64,000 nt of DNA. Source: Cytophagales bacterium. Its GTDB lineage: Bacteria; Bacteroidota; Bacteroidia; Cytophagales; Cyclobacteriaceae. The number at the start of each line of letters is the position of its first letter. Position 1 is the stretch's first letter. Made by a program: the position numbers and the translations under genes. Below the pieces are notes generated by a model. That model was not told where the DNA came from. It did no database searches and worked only from the letters and a program-made list of their open reading frames with translations. The stretch lies in the NCBI GenBank assembly GCA_017303805.1, contig JAFLBQ010000007.1, forward strand, positions 124,001 to 188,000, given 5' to 3'. Below, one piece after another: positions 35,538 through 44,372 of this stretch.

Positions 35538-36398
35538 TTATAAGATCATTTTTTCGATAGGAATTACCAAAATACCCTCAGCACCAAACGACTTCAACAA
35601 TCCGATCTTCTCCCAAAAGTCATTCTCGTCCACCACCGAATGCAACGAAGACCAACCTTCGCGACCCAGAGGTAGAATGGTAGGGCTTTTCATCCCCGGT
35701 ATTACTGAGGTAATTTTTTCAATAGCCGTATTCGGACAGTTGAGCAGAATGTATTTATTGTTTTTGGCTAGCTGCACCGCTTGTATGCGAAACAGCAGTT
35801 GCTCTAAAATGTTCTGCTTACTGCTTTCCAGTTGCGGGGTTGCTACCAACACCGCTTCCGATTGCATTACGATCTCAACTTCTTTCAAGCCGTTGCTCAA
35901 CAGGGTGCTGCCGGTACTTACGATATCGCAGATGGCATCGGCCAGACCAATACCGGGCGCAATTTCTACCGAGCCGCTGATCTCGTGTATCCCGGCTTTA
36001 ATACCATGCTTTTGTAAAAATTGCTTAACAATAGTAGGGTAGGAGGTGGCGATGTTTTTGCCATGCAGGTATGCGACTCCAGTGTATTCTTCCGAACGGG
36101 GAATGGCTATGGATAAGCGGCACTTGGCAAAGTCGAGTCGCTTTATCAGCTGATTTTGCTTTTGTTTTTCAATCCAGATGTTTTCGCCCACAATGCCCGC
36201 ATCGGCTACGCGGTCTTCAATGTATTGCGGAATATCATCATCCCGAAGAAAAAGTAATTCGATTGGAAAATTTCTAACCTGCGCCTTAAGTTGGTCACGG
36301 CCGTTGCTGAATTGCAGCCCGCTTTCTTTTAAAAGCTTTAGCGAGTCTTCTTGCAAGCGGCCTGATTTCTGGATGGCGATTCGGAGTAGTGGGTTCAT
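35538..36398 (-). CDS. hisG: ATP phosphoribosyltransferase, long form
   Basis: HisG (286 residues) catalyses the first, committed step of histidine synthesis. The length and the C-terminal part (residues about 210-286, ending AEGILVIPIEKMIL) show the long form with an ACT-like histidine-binding regulatory domain, so feedback inhibition is expected and no HisZ is required. The catalytic domain has RIAIQKSGRLQEDS, the ADAGIVGENI block and the PRPP loop ADAICDIVSTGSTL. It is the first structural gene of the operon, directly after the attenuator terminator. Confidence 0.96.
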   Translation of the reverse strand: MNPLLRIAIQKSGRLQEDSLKLLKESGLQFSNGRDQLKAQVRNFPIELLFLRDDDIPQYIEDRVADAGIVGENIWIEKQKQNQLIKRLDFAKCRLSIAIPRSEEYTGVAYLHGKNIATSYPTIVKQFLQKHGIKAGIHEISGSVEIAPGIGLADAICDIVSTGSTLLSNGLKEVEIVMQSEAVLVATPQLESSKQNILEQLLFRIQAVQLAKNNKYILLNCPNTAIEKITSVIPGMKSPTILPLGREGWSSLHSVVDENDFWEKIGLLKSFGAEGILVIPIEKMIL

Positions 36399-36411
36399 AA
36401 TTGTTTGTCTT

Positions 36412-36450
36412 AAAACAAAAAAGGCTTACCGGTTATTGGCAAGCCTTTTT
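36412..36450 (-). terminator. Attenuator terminator of the his operon
   Basis: On the minus strand AAAAAGGCTTGCC pairs with GGTAAGCCTTTTT across a 7-nt loop (one G-U pair) and is followed by TGTTTT. It lies between the leader peptide and hisG. Confidence 0.9.
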
Positions 36451-36471
36451 AATTTCATGTATATGGTTTAA

Positions 36472-36543
36472 TTAAAACAAAGCACTGCCACTCTTGCGGT
36501 TTGCATGATGGTGGTGGCCGTGTATGTTTTGTCTGTTGTTCAT
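36472..36543 (-). CDS. hisL: Histidine operon leader peptide
   Basis: A 23-codon frame starts with ATG and ends with TAA, and encodes HGHHHH at residues 8-13, five His codons within six. This is the hallmark of a leader peptide whose translation measures charged tRNA-His. The RNA folds as expected for attenuation. GCCAC within the His codons can pair with GTGGC in codons 18-19. If a ribosome stalls on the His codons, that distal segment (GTGGCAGTGCTTT) is free to pair with the 5' arm of the terminator (AAAAAGGCTTGCC) and hisG is transcribed. The symbol follows the enterobacterial analogue. Confidence 0.88.
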   Translation of the reverse strand: MNNRQNIHGHHHHANRKSGSALF

Positions 36544-36553
36544 AATGATGGCT

Positions 36554-36583
36554 CAAAACAACAGAATTGTTTTTAATTGTCAA
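36554..36583 (-). promoter_or_regulatory. Candidate promoter of the his operon
   Basis: On the minus strand TTG is followed after 19 bp by TTGTTTTG, which differs by one base from TAnnTTTG. The leader ATG is ten bases further on, so the leader transcript would have a very short 5' end. Confidence 0.4.
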
Positions 36584-36828
36584 AATGGAAACGGAAAGAA
36601 AAAATGCCGGCTAACAGGTGTATGGAGTCATTTCGATTAAGAGCCTGAGTTTGAAATCGCAGCCAGAGCCTTTGTGGAAAATCCTGAACGCGTGTTTTCT
36701 TAGTTCTAAGTAAGAACTTTATTGCTGAATTTAAACGAAGTATCTCGGTTTCAATTAATGGATCATTCGCCCTGCAGGACTTGCCGAGCTGCTCCCGATT
36801 GTAGCTTTAGAAAAGCAGATGAAAAAAG
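36584..36828. other. Non-coding spacer upstream of the his promoter
   Basis: This 245-bp stretch between the his promoter and the FN3-lipoprotein terminator holds no convincing gene. The only structure seen is a small hairpin, AGTTCT-AAGTA-AGAACT, near 36713. Confidence 0.5.
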
Positions 36829-36857
36829 TAACCCTCGTCTGGCGCAGACGAGGGTTA
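36829..36857 (-). terminator. Intrinsic terminator of the FN3 lipoprotein
   Basis: A perfect 13-bp stem (TAACCCTCGTCTG / CAGACGAGGGTTA) with a 3-nt loop is followed on the minus strand by CTTTTTT. Confidence 0.9.
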
Positions 36858-36874
36858 GATCAGAGTAACAAAAT

Positions 36875-37522
36875 TTATTCTACTAAACTCACTTCCCGGG
36901 TCTGCGAGGCTGGTGAAATTTCTTCGCCTCCTTTGGCATACACCCGGAAGAAATAGGTTTGACCTGCGGTAAGATTAGTTACAGCATACGTAGTTTCACT
37001 CACCTCCAGTTTGTCATAACCTGCCACGATATCTGTAAAACCCGCATCGGTGGCAATCTCCAACAAATACCCATCTGCGCCTTCCACTGCCGACCAGGTA
37101 GCGGTGAAGCCTGTAGCGGATATATCCGTAGCTTCGGCTAATTCCGGAGCTTCCAACGTGCTCTCCAAACTTACCTGCTGAGTTTCAGAGGCCGAAGAAA
37201 TCACATCTCCTTGTTGGGCAAACACGCGTACATAGAAAGTACTGCCTGGTACGAGACCTTCCACAGTAGCTTCTGTGCTCGCAACTATTCTTTTATTGTA
37301 GCCATCCAGGTACGTAGTAAACTCGGCATCGGACGCTACATCTAAAAGATATGCATCGGCCCCGGTTACTGCATTCCAGTTAGCAGTAAAACTGGTAGTA
37401 GTTACATTGGTAACCGGGTTAATAGTAGGCGTTGCCAAATCAACACCGGGTTCGTCATCCTCTTTACAGGCAGCGACCAAAGCAAAAACGGCCAACCAAA
37501 CCAACATCTTCACATGTTTCAT
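36875..37522 (-). CDS. Lipoprotein with two fibronectin type III domains
   Basis: The protein (215 residues from this ATG) has a lipoprotein signal (MLVWLAVFALVAACKEDDEP), then two tandem FN3 domains of about 90 residues. They share the pattern (T/S)FTANWNAVTGADAYLLDVA / GFTATWSAVEGADGYLLEIA and end in TFYVRVFAQ / TYFFRVYAK. It is probably surface-exposed and may serve in binding; no catalytic domain is present. A longer frame starting 16 codons upstream would push the signal peptide inward, so the ATG preceded by AAAAGAAA was chosen. Confidence 0.82.
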   Translation of the reverse strand: MKHVKMLVWLAVFALVAACKEDDEPGVDLATPTINPVTNVTTTSFTANWNAVTGADAYLLDVASDAEFTTYLDGYNKRIVASTEATVEGLVPGSTFYVRVFAQQGDVISSASETQQVSLESTLEAPELAEATDISATGFTATWSAVEGADGYLLEIATDAGFTDIVAGYDKLEVSETTYAVTNLTAGQTYFFRVYAKGGEEISPASQTREVSLVE

Positions 37523-37756
37523 TTTCTTTTGTGTTAGGTTAAACATAAATTTTACTGGCCTTGGACTCAAAATGTGTGCGTAAGTTTATTGGCAGGCACT
37601 ATTTAGCGGTAAACAGACTATATCGGGCGGTTAGCATGTTATTAGCATAGGCCCATATATACATAGTGTGGATAATCTTCGTTGAGTGATTCTACAACAT
37701 GATGGATAATACTACACCCGTGGCCCCGTATATTTACACGATTTTGGAAGTTAATC

Positions 37757-38785
37757 ATGAACAATATAAAGATCTGGCTATTGGGAGCAGTGCTCTTAGC
37801 CTCGTGCAACTCCTCTAAAGAAACCCGCCTGCAGCAGTTTTTACTGAAGGGTAACATTGCCCTTAAGGAAGGAAACTTCGAAAAGGCAAGCTATTACTAT
37901 GGTGAGGCGATAAAAGTTGATGGGTGCTATGCTGATGCCTGGAATAACCTGGGCACCGTTTACTTTAACCAAAAGAATTACCGCCAGGCCCAGCAGCAAT
38001 ACGAAAAAGCGATGGAGTGCAGGCCCAACTTTCTTAATGCACTTATCAATCATGCCAACACCAGTTACGAATTAAAAGAATACTACAAAACCCTTAACGA
38101 CCTGGATAAAGTGCTTGTGTTAAAACCCGATACGGCACTTGCGTGGTTTACGCAGGGGCTTACCTACACCAAAATGCGTGAGTTTAACAAGGCATTGCGC
38201 GCGTTTGGTCGTGCCAAAGCAATTGAACCCACTAACGTAGATGTTCTTGTTAACCAGGCCACCGTTCACTATTACACCAAAAATTTTGATTCAGCCAAGT
38301 ACCTACTCAGGCAGGCGGTACAACTAAAACCCAACGAACCCAACATTTACAACACGCTTGCGCTGATAGAAACCGAGCAACAAAATTTTACAGAAGCACT
38401 GCGGATGGTGGAAGAGGCTTTGACTTTGGAGCCACGCCAACCATTTTACCTTAACAATCGGGGCTTTATTTATTTGAGCTTAAACGAATTAAACAAAGCC
38501 GAGCAGGACATCAACACCAGCATTGCCTTGGATCCTTATAACGCGTGGGCGTATCGCAACAAAGGTATTTTGTACTATACACAAAAAGACTATGTAGCAG
38601 CCGAACGATTATTTAAGCAGGCTCTGGATACCGACCAATTTGTTGATAAGATTTATTTCTACCTGGGCATGACCTACCTGCAACGAGGTGATGCCGGGTT
38701 GGCCTGTGTTGCGTTTAAAAAATCGGAAACGTTGGGCGACCGCATGGTTACCGATGCACAAATCCTAAAGTGCAATAAGAAATAA
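37757..38785 (+). CDS. TPR-repeat lipoprotein
   Basis: The protein (342 residues) has a lipoprotein signal (IWLLGAVLLASCNSSKET) and a run of about eight tetratricopeptide repeats. Examples are YADAWNNLGTVYFNQKNYRQ, PNEPNIYNTLALIETEQQNF and PYNAWAYRNKGILYYTQKDY. TPR lipoproteins act as scaffolds in the periplasm or outer membrane of Bacteroidota; partners are not identifiable here. It is monocistronic and meets the GH140-like gene tail to tail, one base apart. Confidence 0.85.
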   Translation: MNNIKIWLLGAVLLASCNSSKETRLQQFLLKGNIALKEGNFEKASYYYGEAIKVDGCYADAWNNLGTVYFNQKNYRQAQQQYEKAMECRPNFLNALINHANTSYELKEYYKTLNDLDKVLVLKPDTALAWFTQGLTYTKMREFNKALRAFGRAKAIEPTNVDVLVNQATVHYYTKNFDSAKYLLRQAVQLKPNEPNIYNTLALIETEQQNFTEALRMVEEALTLEPRQPFYLNNRGFIYLSLNELNKAEQDINTSIALDPYNAWAYRNKGILYYTQKDYVAAERLFKQALDTDQFVDKIYFYLGMTYLQRGDAGLACVAFKKSETLGDRMVTDAQILKCNKK

Positions 38786-38786
38786 G

Positions 38787-40220
38787 TTAAGGTATTTTGT
38801 AGTTTTTAGCAGCGTCATCAACAATCAAAACCCAATCCTTCTCGGTAGGAGGCAGAAAGCTTACCGCGCCTACGGAGGACTTAGCTGTAATTCGGAAGGA
38901 CTTACCTGTGCGTGGGTCAAACCATGTAAAATTTTTTGTTGTACCACTCAGTTTATCCAGATCGATGGTGAGATTGCTTTTACCTGGGAAATAGATCAAT
39001 GCAAACGAACCGGCTTGATCGCGCAAAGCAATGGCAAGGTCTTTATAATCTTTACCGGCCCCGTTTACAATTAGTGCAGGATCACTAACCCGGTTTGCAA
39101 AAGGTCTTGCGAGCATCAGCTTTTTCAGATACTGCATTTGTGTGGCGGCCTCTGCTTTCAGTGCGGGCTTCCACCCAATTACCGTGTCGCCAATATTTAT
39201 GGGTGCATAAAGTGCGGTATTAAGAAATTGCCACACCTGGTGGTGGCCATAGGTAACACCACAGGCACCCGCGAAAACCGAGCGGTAAATCCGGGCTCGT
39301 ACATCATAGGCAGAAAAATAGCCACGTTCCGCCCGGCTCCACTTACCATCCCACGGGTTTACCGGATGATCTTCGTAACATGGCTCCATGTCAATAGTGG
39401 GCTTTAATGGTTTTAGATTAAGATCGCGCATCACCCAGTCCCAAACTTCCGTTTCGCGGGCACCGTGGCCCGATTGAAATGCGTTCAGATCCAGCCAGCC
39501 ATCCGCATGAAAGTAGGCGCTGCTGGAAGTGCCTCCCATGGGGTGGTAGGTAATCAAGGCCTCTTTGCCCACTACCGATTCAATGCCCCGGGCCATCGCG
39601 CGCCAGATGGCGCGGTCATCAAACTCTTTTTCAACCCCATCCACTTTAAATGTATAAGTGCCGGGACGGTCGCCACCTAAAATCCAGATAATGTTCCAAT
39701 AGTTCGCGTAGCGTGTAGCCAGGGTTGCGGCATAAACTTCTGCGTTAGCTTCGTTAAATACAACCGGGCCATCGCCCCACATATGGGCTACCTTGTCGCC
39801 CCAGGTTGGCAGCAGCCCCACATACATACCTTTAACGGCCATTCTGTTAATGATAAAATCCACATGATCCCAATAGTCGTATTCAGTTTCGTTGGCCGGA
39901 TTGGCACCCGGAGTAACGGCCAGTTGCGTGGGATCTTCCTCAAGCAACGGTAAATCTCCGTAGCGATTTGGTTCGCGCAAGCCATTTACTTCCGCAAGGG
40001 CTACAGCCTGTATCACATTAAATCCTTGTTGCTTTCGTACCTCCAGAAATTCTTCGGCTTCTTCGCGGGTTAGCCGGTGAAATAATTCCCACGCGGTATC
40101 GCCTAACCAGAAGAAGGGCCGCCCATCGGTAGTAATCAGGTAGCGCTGATCGGGGCTTACGCGGATTTGAGCAAAGGAAAGATTAAACGCCAACAGACTG
40201 AGTAAAAACACATATCGCAT
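38787..40220 (-). CDS. DUF4038 / GH140-like glycoside hydrolase, secreted
   Basis: The protein (477 residues from this ATG) has a signal peptide ending in LSFAQ and the DUF4038 TIM-barrel start (TTDGRPFFWLGDTAWELFHRL). Other barrel blocks are FNVIQAVALAEVNG, WNIIWILGGDRPG and PTIDMEPCYE, the last two holding likely acidic catalytic residues, plus the C-terminal DUF5060-like beta domain. Characterised relatives in family GH140 are apiosidases acting on pectin side chains (rhamnogalacturonan II). A 54-residue upstream extension in the same frame overlaps the divergent Nudix gene and lacks a signal peptide, so it was rejected. Confidence 0.85.
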   Translation of the reverse strand: MRYVFLLSLLAFNLSFAQIRVSPDQRYLITTDGRPFFWLGDTAWELFHRLTREEAEEFLEVRKQQGFNVIQAVALAEVNGLREPNRYGDLPLLEEDPTQLAVTPGANPANETEYDYWDHVDFIINRMAVKGMYVGLLPTWGDKVAHMWGDGPVVFNEANAEVYAATLATRYANYWNIIWILGGDRPGTYTFKVDGVEKEFDDRAIWRAMARGIESVVGKEALITYHPMGGTSSSAYFHADGWLDLNAFQSGHGARETEVWDWVMRDLNLKPLKPTIDMEPCYEDHPVNPWDGKWSRAERGYFSAYDVRARIYRSVFAGACGVTYGHHQVWQFLNTALYAPINIGDTVIGWKPALKAEAATQMQYLKKLMLARPFANRVSDPALIVNGAGKDYKDLAIALRDQAGSFALIYFPGKSNLTIDLDKLSGTTKNFTWFDPRTGKSFRITAKSSVGAVSFLPPTEKDWVLIVDDAAKNYKIP

Positions 40221-40285
40221 GTTTAAGTATTTTTGCTTTGCGGGGTTGTTAAAATTACGAATAAGTTGGTGGAGCCTGCAGAAAA

Positions 40286-40912
40286 ATGGAAATAGATTAC
40301 GAAGCATTACGAAAGCGGTTAACCTTACCCTTGCCGGGAGCAAGCGCCCATAACCAAATGCGGGCCGAGCCGGTTGGAGCAATTAAACCCCGGTTTGAAC
40401 ATAAAATGCCACCGCGGCCGGGCAGCGTAATGATTTTACTTTACCCGAATGGTAACGATGTGTTGTTTCCATTAACCAAAAGGCCCGATTACCTGGGCAC
40501 GCACGGTGGACAAATTAGTTTGCCGGGGGGAAAGGCCGAGCCTGGCGAAACTGCAGTTGAGACTGCGTTGCGTGAAACGGAAGAGGAGATAGGCATTAAA
40601 TCAAATGCCATTGAAATAGTAGGAACGCTATCCGACTTCTTTGTAATTCCAAGCAATTTTTTGGTTACGCCAGTTGTAGCGTTAATGCACGCGCAGCCCG
40701 TATTTTCGCCCGACCCGAAAGAAGTAGTAAAAGTATTGCACGGCTCGGTAAGCAAGTTATTGGATGAAGCGGCCATTCGCACCAGAGAAATTCTGGCCGC
40801 TAAAGTATTTCCCATGCGCGCACCGCATTTTGAAATAGAGCAGGAGGTAGTGTGGGGCGCTACCGCCATGATTCTGAACGAATTCAGAACTGTATTAAAG
40901 GAACTTATTTAA
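40286..40912 (+). CDS. Nudix hydrolase, CoA pyrophosphatase type
   Basis: The 208-residue protein has the Nudix box GGKAEPGETAVETALRE with EEIGI. It is preceded by the CoA-pyrophosphatase signature LTKRPDYLGTHGGQISLPGG. These enzymes cleave CoA or its oxidised forms to 3',5'-ADP and phosphopantetheine using a divalent metal. It is divergent from the GH140-like gene and convergent with the SET-domain gene, four bases apart. Confidence 0.9.
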   Translation: MEIDYEALRKRLTLPLPGASAHNQMRAEPVGAIKPRFEHKMPPRPGSVMILLYPNGNDVLFPLTKRPDYLGTHGGQISLPGGKAEPGETAVETALRETEEEIGIKSNAIEIVGTLSDFFVIPSNFLVTPVVALMHAQPVFSPDPKEVVKVLHGSVSKLLDEAAIRTREILAAKVFPMRAPHFEIEQEVVWGATAMILNEFRTVLKELI

Positions 40913-40916
40913 GTGC

Positions 40917-41396
40917 TTACCGCGCTGCCAGCTTCTGCTGAATAAAATCCGTAAAGCGATATTTTCTTACGGCTTGTGCCGAAAGATGTTTCGCGCCTTG
41001 AATTTTACCAATGCAGTCTGAGCTTCCGCAGTGGCATGCAAACGGCCGATCCATATCCCACTCAGCCGAAGGGTAGAAGAAACTGAACTCTTCACCGGCA
41101 GCAATGGGTCTTACGGTAACCAGTTCCATCAGGGTAGTATCAAAGAAGCAATTGGGGTTGCAACTGTGGTTGATACATTCCAGGCATTCCGGAAAAAGTT
41201 CGATGTGGACATCATCGTTAATCTGCACTGTTAAGTAGTTGGGCTTGGCATAGGTGGCGCGGGCCATAAAGCCAATTACTACTTCGTTTGCTTCAAACGA
41301 TTTTTTAGAAAACAAAGAGCGAAATCCGGTAACAGCATCCGTTCGAATTTCTGCCACCTCGGTTAAATCGAGGTCAATGGTTTCAATGAAACTCAT
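40917..41396 (-). CDS. SET domain protein with post-SET zinc motif
   Basis: The protein (159 residues from this ATG) carries the SET hallmarks ECINHSCNPNC (NHSC at residues 76-79) and IAAGEEFSFFYP (in place of the usual GEELTYDY). A short post-SET motif CHCGSSDCIG can complete a zinc site. SET domains transfer methyl groups from S-adenosylmethionine to protein lysines, which in eukaryotes includes histones. Bacterial examples are scattered, and the target is usually unknown. It lies downstream of the TPR/GH140/Nudix group with no clear operon partner. An alternative start adds 21 residues with no recognisable content. Confidence 0.8.
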   Translation of the reverse strand: MSFIETIDLDLTEVAEIRTDAVTGFRSLFSKKSFEANEVVIGFMARATYAKPNYLTVQINDDVHIELFPECLECINHSCNPNCFFDTTLMELVTVRPIAAGEEFSFFYPSAEWDMDRPFACHCGSSDCIGKIQGAKHLSAQAVRKYRFTDFIQQKLAAR

Positions 41397-41621
41397 GGGT
41401 GTAGTGGTTAGTGGTTGTAATGAGTTAAAAAAGTAAAAACATGTTAAAGATATAGACAATACTTATAAAGTCAAGCGATGGATGCTTTAATGCGGTATAG
41501 ATGCTTATCTATAGTAAGCTATCGGTACGAATCAAGTAAAGATGATTTGTTCTATAATTGTTTGAAATACAAGTGAGATACCCCGTTGAATGTATAAACC
41601 TCTTGAACTGCGGATAAAAAG

Positions 41622-41648
41622 AAAGAGCGCCAACTGGTAGCGCTCTTT
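41622..41648 (-). terminator. Intrinsic terminator of the aconitase gene
   Basis: A 9-bp stem (AAAGAGCGC / GCGCTCTTT) with a 9-nt loop is followed on the minus strand by CTTTTTA. It lies 20 bp past the aconitase stop codon. Confidence 0.85.
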
Positions 41649-41667
41649 ACTTTCATGTTACAAACCA

Positions 41668-44193
41668 TTACTTCTTTTTCTTGGCTGCCTTCTTAATCGA
41701 CTTCTTAACTGCCTTTGCTTTTTTTACCACCTTCTTGGCAACCTTCTTCACTACCTTTTTGGCTACCTTCTTAACAGCTTTTTTAGCCACCTTCTTAATC
41801 GGCTTCTTAACTGCCTTGGCTTTTTTTACTGCCTTCTTCACCACCTTTTTGGGTGCTTTCTTGGCCGGTGCTTTTTTGGCAGCCGGTTTAGCAACGGCCT
41901 TCTTAGGTGTGGCTTGCTTTGCATTAGCTGCAGCTTTAGCTGCGCCCATGGCATTAAGAGCCGAACCAGCCTTAAACCAGGTAATCTGGTTCGCATTGTA
42001 GGTATGGTTAACGGTTATCGACTCGCTTGTGCCGTTGCTGTGGCGTATAACAAGGGTTAGCGGTTTATCCGGACTAAAAGAAGTAAGGCCTACAATGTCG
42101 AAGGTGTCATCCTCCTGAATTTTAGTATAGTCCTCCTTATTGGCAAATGTTAGCGCCAGCATCCCTTGCTTTTTCAGGTTGGTTTCGTGTATGCGTGCAA
42201 ATGATTTTACCAGAATAGCACGCACGCCTAAGTGGCGTGGTTCCATGGCAGCATGCTCGCGCGAGGAGCCCTCACCATAGTTTTCATCGCCCACTACAAT
42301 CGAGCCCAAACCTTGAGCTTTGTATGCACGCTGTACATTCGGCACTTCATCGTACTGCCCGGTAAGGCCATTCTTTACGCTGTTGATCTTTTCATTATAG
42401 AAGTTGGTAGCACCAATCAACAGGTTGTTGGAGATATTATCCAGGTGGCCCCGATACTTTAACCATTTACCGGCCATCGAAATGTGGTCGGTTGTACACT
42501 TGCCTTTTGCTTTTATTAATAAGCGCAGGCCTTTCAGGTCGGTACCTTCCCACGGTTTGAATGGTGCAAGTAACTGTAAACGATCGGAGGTGGGACTTAC
42601 TTTAACAATAACACCGCTTCCGTCTTTGGCCGGAGCCTGGTAGCCAGGGTCTTTTACATCGAAGCCTTTTTTAGGTAATTCATCGCCTGTAGGCGGATCG
42701 AGTTTTACCTGTTGACCTTGCTCGTTGGTTAACGTATCTGTTATCGGGTTAAAGCCAAGGTCACCGGCAATAGCTAAGGCAGTTACAAGTTCGGGCGAGC
42801 CCACAAAGGCAAAGGTGTTAGGGTTGCCATCGTTGCGCGATTGAAAATTACGATTAAAGGAGTGTACGATCGTGTTCTTCTCTTTCCGTTCGGCACCAAC
42901 CCGGCTCCACATACCAATACATGGGCCACACGCATTTGCAAAAACCTTTGCACCTATTTTGTTAAAAGTTTCAATAAAGCCATCACGCTCAATGGTATAA
43001 CGCACTTGCTCCGAACCTGGAGTTATAGTGAAAACGGCTTTGGTTTTCAGACCTTTTTCGGCAACCTGCTTAGCCAAACTGGCTGCGCGGGCAATATCTT
43101 CGTACGATGAGTTGGTACACGAACCGATCAGTCCTACTTCCACTTTAAGTGGCCAGCCGTTCTTTTCAGCCTCCGATTTTAATTTTGAAATGGGTGTGGC
43201 CAGGTCGGGCGTAAACGGGCCATTCAGGTGCGGCTCCAATTCCGAAAGATTGATTTCAATTACCTGATCAAAATACTTCTCGGGATTCGCATATACTTCC
43301 GGGTCGGCTGTCAGGTGTTCTTTTATTTTGTCGGCCAGTTGGGCAACTTCGGCACGGCCAGTTGCTATAAGGTAGCGGGCCATGGAATCATCGTATCCAA
43401 AGGTAGAAGTAGTGGCACCTATTTCGGCACCCATGTTACAAATGGTGCCTTTGCCGGTACAACTCATAGAGGTAGCGCCTTCGCCAAAGTATTCAACAAT
43501 GGCACCGGTTCCGCCTTTTACAGTAAGAATGCCGGCTACTTTCAAAATCACATCTTTAGCGGAAGTCCAGCCATTGAGTTTGCCGGTAAGTTTTACACCA
43601 ATCAGTTTTGGAAATTTCAGTTCCCACGCCATGCCGGCCATAACGTCCACGGCATCGGCCCCGCCTACACCAATGGCCACCATGCCCAGGCCCCCGGCAT
43701 TAACCGTGTGCGAGTCGGTACCGATCATCATGCCACCCGGAAAGGCGTAGTTTTCCAATACCACCTGGTGGATAATTCCGGCTCCGGGTTTCCAGAAGCC
43801 AATTCCATATTTATTCGAAACGGAAGAAAGGAAGTCGAATACTTCTTTGCTTTCGCTGTTGGCCACATTTAAATCGTCTTTGGCACCTACCTTCGCTACA
43901 ATCAAGTGATCGCAATGCACGGTAGAAGGCACGGCTACCTTAGGCCTGCCTGCCGACATGAACTGTAACAAAGCCATTTGAGCGGTGGCATCTTGCATAG
44001 CCACACGGTCGGGCGCGAAATCTACATACGACTTGCCGCGCTCGAAATTCTGCAACTTCTGGTCGGTATGCAGGTGCGCATATAGGATTTTCTCAGACAG
44101 GGTAAGGGGCTTACCTACCACTGTGCGTGCTTTTGCAATTCGGCCCGGCATAGCTGCATACAAGGCCTTGATCATGTCTAAATCGAATACCAT
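41668..44193 (-). CDS. acn: Aconitate hydratase with a histone-H1-like lysine-rich C-terminal tail
   Basis: Residues 1 to about 757 are a complete aconitase of the mitochondrial type, which interconverts citrate and isocitrate in the TCA cycle. Seen are [25 protein letters not shown], the 4Fe-4S cysteines in GSCTNSS and [11 protein letters not shown], and the substrate-binding [17 protein letters not shown]. The fold normally ends near WFKAGSALN. Here it continues with 84 residues (758-841) made almost only of K, A, V and P in repeats such as [10 protein letters not shown] and AKKVVKK. The tail has 40 lysines and no acidic residue, like the tails of histone H1 or AlgP. The frame is open throughout, with its own stop and terminator. 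Confidence 0.95.
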   Translation of the reverse strand: MVFDLDMIKALYAAMPGRIAKARTVVGKPLTLSEKILYAHLHTDQKLQNFERGKSYVDFAPDRVAMQDATAQMALLQFMSAGRPKVAVPSTVHCDHLIVAKVGAKDDLNVANSESKEVFDFLSSVSNKYGIGFWKPGAGIIHQVVLENYAFPGGMMIGTDSHTVNAGGLGMVAIGVGGADAVDVMAGMAWELKFPKLIGVKLTGKLNGWTSAKDVILKVAGILTVKGGTGAIVEYFGEGATSMSCTGKGTICNMGAEIGATTSTFGYDDSMARYLIATGRAEVAQLADKIKEHLTADPEVYANPEKYFDQVIEINLSELEPHLNGPFTPDLATPISKLKSEAEKNGWPLKVEVGLIGSCTNSSYEDIARAASLAKQVAEKGLKTKAVFTITPGSEQVRYTIERDGFIETFNKIGAKVFANACGPCIGMWSRVGAERKEKNTIVHSFNRNFQSRNDGNPNTFAFVGSPELVTALAIAGDLGFNPITDTLTNEQGQQVKLDPPTGDELPKKGFDVKDPGYQAPAKDGSGVIVKVSPTSDRLQLLAPFKPWEGTDLKGLRLLIKAKGKCTTDHISMAGKWLKYRGHLDNISNNLLIGATNFYNEKINSVKNGLTGQYDEVPNVQRAYKAQGLGSIVVGDENYGEGSSREHAAMEPRHLGVRAILVKSFARIHETNLKKQGMLALTFANKEDYTKIQEDDTFDIVGLTSFSPDKPLTLVIRHSNGTSESITVNHTYNANQITWFKAGSALNAMGAAKAAANAKQATPKKAVAKPAAKKAPAKKAPKKVVKKAVKKAKAVKKPIKKVAKKAVKKVAKKVVKKVAKKVVKKAKAVKKSIKKAAKKKK

Positions 44194-44239
44194 AAATCGT
44201 GTTAGTTTACGAGCCTCTAAAGTAGTAAATATTGATGAA

Positions 44240-44372
44240 ACTCGGATTGTTGACGGTCTATAGTCCTTAGTCTATAGTCCATAGTATTTTAGTTGTTTTC
44301 GAAGAACCTCAAACTAACCCTATCGACTTGACCTAAAGACCTAATGGACTTTCTACCATTTACTAAGGACTA
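44240..44372. repeat. Period-7 intergenic tract (locus D)
   Basis: On the minus strand the clearest part reads ACTATGG, ACTATAG, ACTAAGG, ACTATAG as consecutive 7-mers; looser copies run up to the end of folE. It fills most of the folE-aconitase spacer. Confidence 0.7.

Noticed and set aside
35386-36042. 218-codon plus-strand frame across hisG/hisD
   Set aside because: Antisense to two well-supported his genes; codon content is that of a shadow frame.
40221-40382. 54-residue N-terminal extension of the GH140-like protein
   Set aside because: It overlaps the divergent Nudix gene, and the internal ATG opens a clear signal peptide.
41681-42001. Plus-strand frame rich in Phe, Leu and Thr opposite the aconitase tail
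   Set aside because: It is the shadow of the AAG/GCC repeats of the lysine tail; it has no independent support.
43228-43872. 214-codon plus-strand frame inside aconitase
   Set aside because: Antisense to highly conserved aconitase motifs, without a signal or recognisable domain.
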